From: Agelaius tricolor
Lineage: Eukaryota > Chordata > Aves > Passeriformes > Icteridae
NCBI GenBank assembly: GCA_023055355.1
Contig: JALJCS010000001.1
Location: 95,155,381-95,219,380, forward strand
DNA: 64,000 bases
Direction of reading: 5' to 3'
The translations under genes and the position numbers were made by a program. Positions within the stretch are counted from its first letter, which is position 1, and the number at the start of each line of letters is the position of its first letter. Shown here in pieces: positions 1 to 64,000 of the stretch. Under the pieces are notes generated by a model, which made no database searches, was not told the origin of the DNA, and worked only from the letters and a program-made list of their open reading frames with translations.

Positions 1-277
1 GAGAATTCAGTATTTAAGTTCTGGTGTGCGATATGTAATGACGGCAGTGACAGCTTTTTAGGACATTATCTAGAGTAAGTACAGCTCTGTATTTATAAAG
101 GCATATATGAAAATAGGCATAAAGTTTCAGTAGAAGCTAAAATAACCTTGAAATCCTTCCCAATTATGAAAAATGTCTCCAGTTTAGTTAAAGAATCACT
201 GCATGGAAAATTATTGCAAAACTTCCTTATCAGAGGGGATTTTGATTGGGTGGAGTTTTACCCACATAGTATTTAAT

Positions 278-560
278 GAACTAACAACCTTTAACATCTC
301 CAGGGATAGTGCATCCACTACTTCTTTGGGCAATCTCTTCCAGTGCCTCACCACCCTCACAGTTAAGAATTCCTTCCTTACATCTAATCCAAATCTCTTC
401 CACTTTAAAGCCATTCCCTCTAGTCCTATCACTCCCTGCCCTCGGAAAAAGTCTCTCTCCCTCCTTCTTGGGCCCCCTTTAGGTACTGAAAGGCCACTAG
501 AAGGTCTCCCTGAAGCCTTCTCTTCTCAAAGCTCGATTCTTATGATGAACTACAATTATC
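278..560 (-). mobile_element. CR1 LINE fragment (old, 3' part)
   Basis: On the minus strand part of it translates to FGLDVRKEFLTVRVVRHW and RLPKEVVDALSLEMLKV, the C-terminal end of the CR1 reverse transcriptase ORF. The plus strand shows the typical 'aacatctccagggat' and 'ccttctcttctc' blocks of the bird CR1 consensus as I recall it. It is diverged and lacks both ends. Borders are approximate. Confidence 0.8.
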
Positions 561-1254
561 TTACCAGATTTTTGTGTGACCTTGTGTGACCATTAGATAA
601 ATAGTACACTTTCAAATACTTTTCAAATGTCATATGGGACTTTCTCTTATAGGTTTTCAAGAAAGAAGGTCTGCATTATCCAAGACGACTTCAGGATAAG
701 TATGAAAAAAAAAAATAAAGGATTCCTAAGGATACAGTATTTTGGCTCTAAAATCAGTGCACATTTAAAAAAAATAGTTTTACTGAAGGAAAACAAATGA
801 CCAAGTTGAGCAGCTTTTGAGCACTTCTAAAATGCCTGGTAGGAAGTCCCCACTATTAAGATGCATGCATTAAGCTTCTGGTGCTTACACATTTTAACTG
901 TTTTATTTTAGAGCTGAGTGCTAGAAACAGATTTTGCTGAGATGTGACATTTTTCAGTATTGTATGTTACAACCATTCTGGTAAAAATGTCAATGGAACT
1001 TCAGTGCATTTCTATACCCCTCTACTAACCTTCCTTACACACACTGATGCAAATGGTGAATGGAAATTAGAGCTGTCATTGACTAAAGGCCACATTAAAA
1101 AATTTTGGGAACTTCTTCATTCCCTCCCTGAATGCTCACATGGCAAATCAGAAGTTGCATTTAATTTTTCAAGGGTTTCTATGAACATCAGATTCCTATT
1201 TTTCTGTTAATAAATACATCATTTTTACATACTTACATATTCACTTAGCTGTTT

Positions 1255-1282
1255 AATTCTGGTGACAGAATTCTGGTGACAG
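1255..1282. repeat. Perfect 14-bp tandem duplication
   Basis: Two adjacent identical copies of AATTCTGGTGACAG. Probably a slippage or repair duplication; no function is visible. Confidence 0.8.
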
Positions 1283-3135
1283 GTTATCCTAAGACTTTAA
1301 CCTTTTTGCTGAGGTACAATATGTGGAACGTCATCTTTTCAGAACATGAGATTTGTATTCACAAGCACCCACCTGGTAATGAGTAGATTAGAATTGCACA
1401 TGAGAACCTACACTTTAGAGTCAGTATCCACACAAACAATTTTGAGAGGTTACTGTTAGTTTTTGTAGGAGAAATCCAAGCAGACAATGGGTGGCCATTA
1501 AGTATTTTGTAGGCTTATTAATTTATGAATCAACAATCCTGATTCAAGTAGGAGCATTATTTTACCTTGAGTATCTTTTTCTTGAGTTTATATCTCTATT
1601 TATATTCTGCACCAGTGCTGTATTCAGGCATTGGTTTGCTGCTTGGTGCACACCAGAAGTCATACTTACAGCTCAAACTGAGCTTCTTCAAAGTTCATGA
1701 CTATCCTGGATGACAACCCCTCATCCAGATGTGAAACTTCCATGTATTCAGGACAGCAGCTGACTTTGGTGACAATTTTTACTTCGTGCTTTGCAGTTAC
1801 CACAGCAAAGACTGAACTTTGGTTTCCTTTCTCAAGTCCTCTCAAAAGAACTGTTTATGAATTCCAAACAACTGCACGGGCTTGCCTGCAAAACCACCAG
1901 AACTGGTGACTGCATACGGATGAAGGCAGTGCACCAAGAACACAAGGTTGAGTTTCTACAGCTGAAATAGTGGTTTTACTTACTTTATTTAAGTAGGAAA
2001 GAAAAATAAAGGAGAAACCTAAGATGTGTTTTTACACAGTAACATTTCAAAATAAAATTACTTTAAAAGTACTTTTTGCAAGGAACTGGAAGTCATCCTT
2101 GCCTACAAATGCTAGCTTTTCACCATTGCTCATGTAAGCTAAGAATGCATTAAGAATGCTGATAGCATTCCATTTTTTTCCATTACAAATGTATTTTTGT
2201 ATGTGTTTAGTGTATTTCAACTTATACTAGTTATCATTAGTCAGATTAAAAAATAAGTAATTTTAAAATGTGTATTTTAATAATGATTATTCATGATTGT
2301 ATTTATCACTCTCAACAATTAATTACCAAATGTTTGCTGGACGTAAACCTTTTGTATTTCAATAAAACATAATAAAATTATTTACTTGAAAATTTCACAG
2401 GGAATTGAAGTGGTACCTAATATTGCACTTCAGCTCATCATGTTACATAAAAACTGATATAAAGTTACAGTTGGTGATAAAAGGCATAAGGAAACTGAAA
2501 CGAAACTACATTTCCTAGATAAAGTATGAATTACTTGAATATTTTTAAATTTAAAAACTGCCACTGTGATTTGGCCCTTAAGATGAGAAAGTTCCTGAAG
2601 ACTCTAAGGGGAACACAAACAAACAAAACCCCCACAAAAGCAATACCACATGTCCATCCCAAACATAAAGCTTCCCCCAGAGAGCACACATTCCAAGCAG
2701 CAGAGTTGATGTCATCAGTCACTGACTGACACAACCTAAAATTAAAAGAATGCAGAGTACATAGCATAGCAAATGATAGACACATTGGAAATGATAGCAA
2801 TAAATGTTTAAAAAAAGTATTGAAAGTAAAAAGATACTTGTTTCAATAAATACTGAGAAATGAAGCTTGATATTTAAGAAAACAAAATCAGAATTTTCTA
2901 ATATCAGAATGTTATTTTGGAGGAACACTTACCTTAGAAACTAAAGACAAAATCTTTACTAGAATAAAGCTTTAAAAAGTAGGTTTAAGCACCAAAACTA
3001 TCTCATGGAAAAACAGCAGACATAACCAGCAAAGGAATATTTTTACCTTTCTCTTAACTTAATTAACCCTTATGCTTCAACTCTTCAAAGCCAAAACAGT
3101 AAGAAGATACAAGTAAGATTTCAACATGGAATGTG

Positions 3136-3148
3136 TTTATTTTTTATT
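3136..3148 (-). terminator. Candidate poly(A) signals for MYO6 (paired AATAAA)
   Basis: Two minus-strand AATAAA hexamers at 3143-3148 and 3136-3141, followed by T/GT-rich sequence. They would give a 3' UTR of about 3.2 kb. This cannot be separated from the other candidate without transcript data. Confidence 0.35.
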
Positions 3149-3946
3149 TTTAATTTTCAGTACAGTATTAAGAGGTCATTTAAATACTTAAAATAAAGGT
3201 ATTTGAAGAAAAACCCAGAGGATTCAACTAGGTAAAGAAAAACACAATATTATCAGTGGATAAAAGACAAGTATTGAATGACCTTAGGATCTTCAGAGCA
3301 GCATTCTCAAGAAAATGCATATTCCTGGGTCACCTAGTCAGGAAGGTAGCTTAGTGTGGTGATTCTCTTCCTATTCTTTGTTTTGTGGAACATTTTAGGC
3401 AGATCTCAACTATAATGGACAGCTTCACTGACAGGCAGGAAGAATTTTTTTTTTTTAAATTAAACACACAGACAACCAAGCCAATCTGCTTTAAAAACCT
3501 CTATAATTTTCTCTATAATTATAGATCAGATAGGCATCAGGTCATACTACAGTCCTAAATATCAACCCTTTCCCCTCCTTTTATATTTCCTCTCCAAATC
3601 AACTAACTATAATTATCTGACACTGTACAAGGGACCATGGAAACTATTGGTAGGCAGTAAATATTGCCAGACATGTAAAAAAAATAAAATAATCTGAAAC
3701 TAATTGAAAATTAATTATGTTTCACAAAAGGATAAGTAAAACTAAGAGCAGAAGCTGCTTTTGGTGTGGAGTGAAAAAAAAAGGGGAAAAAAAAGCAGCC
3801 TGCTACTGTGCAAACTAGAATACCCTGATTTCTGGAATGCATGTTCTGCTTCCCTCAGGCATACTTCTGGAGCAATGCTGGGAGGAGGGAAAATCTCACT
3901 TAAGATGTCCAGCCACCAGACCCTCTTCCACTATTTCAAAGTCCAT

Positions 3947-3952
3947 TTTATT
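3947..3952 (-). terminator. Candidate poly(A) signal for MYO6
   Basis: Minus-strand AATAAA, followed in the transcript direction within 40 nt by a G/T-rich stretch (GTGG, GGGTCTGGTGG), the usual layout of a cleavage site. It would give a 3' UTR of about 2.4 kb. Confidence 0.35.
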
Positions 3953-6335
3953 TTCCTGATAGCTCATATTTGTTAGTCATTTAAGTAAAGAAAAATTTCC
4001 ATACACCCCATTCTGATGAACAAATTTTCTTTCCAATGCCAGTCAAGGAAATCTTGACCTAACTAAAGGAAAAGAGTGGAAACATACAGTTATTAAGTTA
4101 ATTTTACTTAAAGTTGGCTGCAGGTATGCTTACATACATACATACTAAAATATTTAAGCACATATATGTGTATATACCTACACACATATAAGCACTTGAG
4201 GTTCTTTGCTTACAATATTCCGTCTCTTAAGATCCATGGATTTTTAAAGATACATACAATGAGATGGAATGTGTTAAGTCAAGCAGCTAAACCCAGACAG
4301 AAACAAACACAGGTCAGGTCAGTGATTTTTCTTCCTTCGATCGCATGAGCAAGCACAGCTTCTTGCAGTGCTAAGTGTTTGGGGACTGGAAGCTGTCACA
4401 TTTTGGTTCCAATGCAGTAACACATTAAACCAGTAATCTAAATTTCATAAGCTGCACCTTTAAACTCACACAACACTGTACAGGTTTGCACACAACTTTC
4501 CAGGCAGTAGTCTGATGCCCTTCTCCTTTAATCTTCCAGCCAAAAATGACTGTTTCAGTGAAGAATTTGGGTAAAATGAAAACAATTTTCTCATTTACAA
4601 TCACATGACCAGGAAGTAGAGTGGGTTTCCAGCAGAAGTTGAGATTTCCTGATGCAGTGGGTGTGTAGAGAGTTAAATACCACTTGAATATCTCCACATT
4701 ATTCCCATGAGGAGTGTGGTTATAACAACAAGCAGACTGTGGCACGCAACCACAGCCTAAAGTCAGCAAGGAGCTTTCTCTGTGGTACAGAATTAACCCT
4801 CTTGAAAATTCAGTATATTTATGCATTTTAAAAACAAAAGTTTCCAGGAGGTTTCATGCTCAGTAAGGAGTGTGGAAATTATTTCATACTGTAAGCAAAC
4901 TGTCAATTAAAAAGGGCAAAAATTAATTTTTAAATCAAGCTATTTAATTGGACATCAAGCTACTTATATTTTGGATTTCTATTAGAGAGATAATAAATGG
5001 TCATGTTTAATTTGTTGAAATAATGGCTAGCAAGGTAAAGCAACATTCACTTAAGTGAAAAAGATGCTTCTTAAAACTGCATGAAATTAATGAATTCCCA
5101 CCCACAAAAACTCCCCAAACAAACAGCTTAATAAGGGAACTGTTACAAGCTATGAAACTTGATAGAGATTAATATACAGCTCAGCATCCAAGTCACTATG
5201 ATATTTCAGTACACTAAAAATTGTATCTATTTCATCAGCACATATTATTAAGATGCATTATGTTGTTGGACCAACTTTTTACACAGTCTAACAAAAGTTA
5301 CAGACCTTGTATATCTTGTTACAGTTAAAATAAAGAGGATTTCTGAGGTTCAGGCCTCAATACTCAGTTAAGTTATACTGCCAGCAAAAAGCTGAATATT
5401 TCCCTTAGTGCTATCCTTAATCTTATATACCTACAGATACAAAGCTTGGACAATTTTGTGTAATATGTTGAAATCACACTACCTGGCTAAATAAACTGTC
5501 CAAGAATTGCTAAGAGAAATGTGGTCAGAAAAATAAAGTCTAAAGCAGATTTGTACTTAAAAGAGAGAAAAATAAATCTACAAGAGAAGTGGTACAAGCC
5601 CTAAAGAGCAGTACATTCTTTCAGGGCCTCCAATATTATACTATTTTGACGTATACGAATGCTTTTCTTGGAATGTACAGAAAACCATTTCTCTTAAACC
5701 AAGACAGAGAATGAATTAAACAGGGGTTTATAGGTCTCAAGTTTAAGAGGATTTCCCATCAGGTTCTGGAAAAACAAAAATCATTAAATACAGACACTAA
5801 CCAGTTTGCAAATCAGGACATAAAATGTCTCAGATTATATAAAAGTATACTCCAACTTCTCCATAACAGAAGTCAAAGCTAAGGCCTCACAATTCCAGTT
5901 ATTAGAAATAGCATATTCTCTTTACTAGGCCACCACTTGAAGCCAGCTACTCAGTGTTTTAAAGAAGGAATCTTATAAAAAGCTGGTTGCAGTGCAGTTC
6001 TTTGCAATATGTACCCAAGTACAGACAGATTGCCTAAAAGTATTAAGAGTTATAACAGAAACTGTTAAAGAAAATGCAACATAAAAACAAAATGCAGCAA
6101 ACTACACTGCCTGAAGTTTCTTCAGGGTCCTCATACCTAGTAAAGTTCACTACACAAATTAAACATCATGAAGTACAAATTGACAAACCACATGATTAAT
6201 AAAATCTGTTCACTTTATATTAAAGATCTCTACTCTGATTACAGAACATTTCGGCCCTCTGTAGCACAGAGGAACTCTTCCCTTTGTATCGCGGGCAAGG
6301 TTTTCACCTCGAACGCTCCTGTGCCGACTGCCCGG

Positions 6336-64000
<57,665 letters not shown>

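Larger units (their letters stand above)
1..3135. other. Downstream flank of MYO6
   Basis: AT-rich sequence with no recognisable exon or RNA gene. It holds an old CR1 fragment (about 278-560) and a perfect 14-bp tandem duplication at 1255-1282. More 3' UTR could extend into it. Confidence 0.5.
3136..6335 (-). other. MYO6: MYO6 3' UTR (end uncertain)
   Basis: The sequence after the stop is AT-rich and non-coding, as expected for a long 3' UTR; mammalian MYO6 has one of several kilobases. Candidate AATAAA signals on the minus strand lie at 3947-3952 and at 3136-3148 (two overlapping copies). The lower bound given is the farther candidate; RNA could end earlier or go further. The ORF-like stretch at 4425-4826 has no recognisable protein. 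Confidence 0.5.

Noticed and set aside
203..589. 128-codon plus-strand ORF at the window start
   Set aside because: It lies antisense to an old CR1 fragment.
4425..4826. 133-codon minus-strand ORF below the MYO6 stop
   Set aside because: No family resemblance, no splice context, and it lies in the presumed 3' UTR.

Overview
The window is part of a bird genome, most likely a songbird. It is AT-rich, intron-dense vertebrate DNA. CR1 LINE fragments, one solo LTR flanked by a 6-bp target duplication and one ERVL-type LTR match avian, and to my recollection passerine, repeat families.

One gene fills almost the whole window: MYO6 (unconventional myosin VI), read on the minus strand. Twenty-seven coding exons run from 63253 down to the stop codon at 6336. 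They join in frame, every exon has GT/AG borders, and no stop interrupts them. Counting the P-loop as residue 151, as in mammalian myosin VI, the chain runs from residue 131 to 1253, which is the length of the mammalian no-insert isoform. The first roughly 130 residues and the promoter lie beyond 64000. From high to low coordinate the exons encode: P-loop and switch I (63.3-58.9 kb), upper 50K domain with insert-1 (57.2-47.5 kb), switch II, relay and lower 50K domain (41.7-36.6 kb), SH helices and converter (32.9-29.4 kb), insert-2 'reverse gear' and IQ motif (28.5-27.5 kb), lever-arm extension and single alpha-helix (26.3-22.2 kb), and the ubiquitin-binding and cargo-binding tail with its RRL and WWY motifs (22.3-6.3 kb).

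The best new observations are two. First, a 27-nt cassette exon at 10355-10381 encodes the small insert of the cargo-binding tail and is too short for ordinary ORF detection. Second, one motor exon (47485-47629) sits in an isolated GC-rich island, where 46 of 47 complete codons end in G or C and the protein has drifted from the mammalian sequence, although the phosphorylatable threonine segment is intact.

Below 6336 lies the 3' UTR, of uncertain extent, then downstream flank with one old CR1 fragment. I found no other protein gene, RNA gene or CRISPR array. Exon borders come from reading codons and splice sites by eye; comparisons with mammalian MYO6 are from memory, not from a database search.
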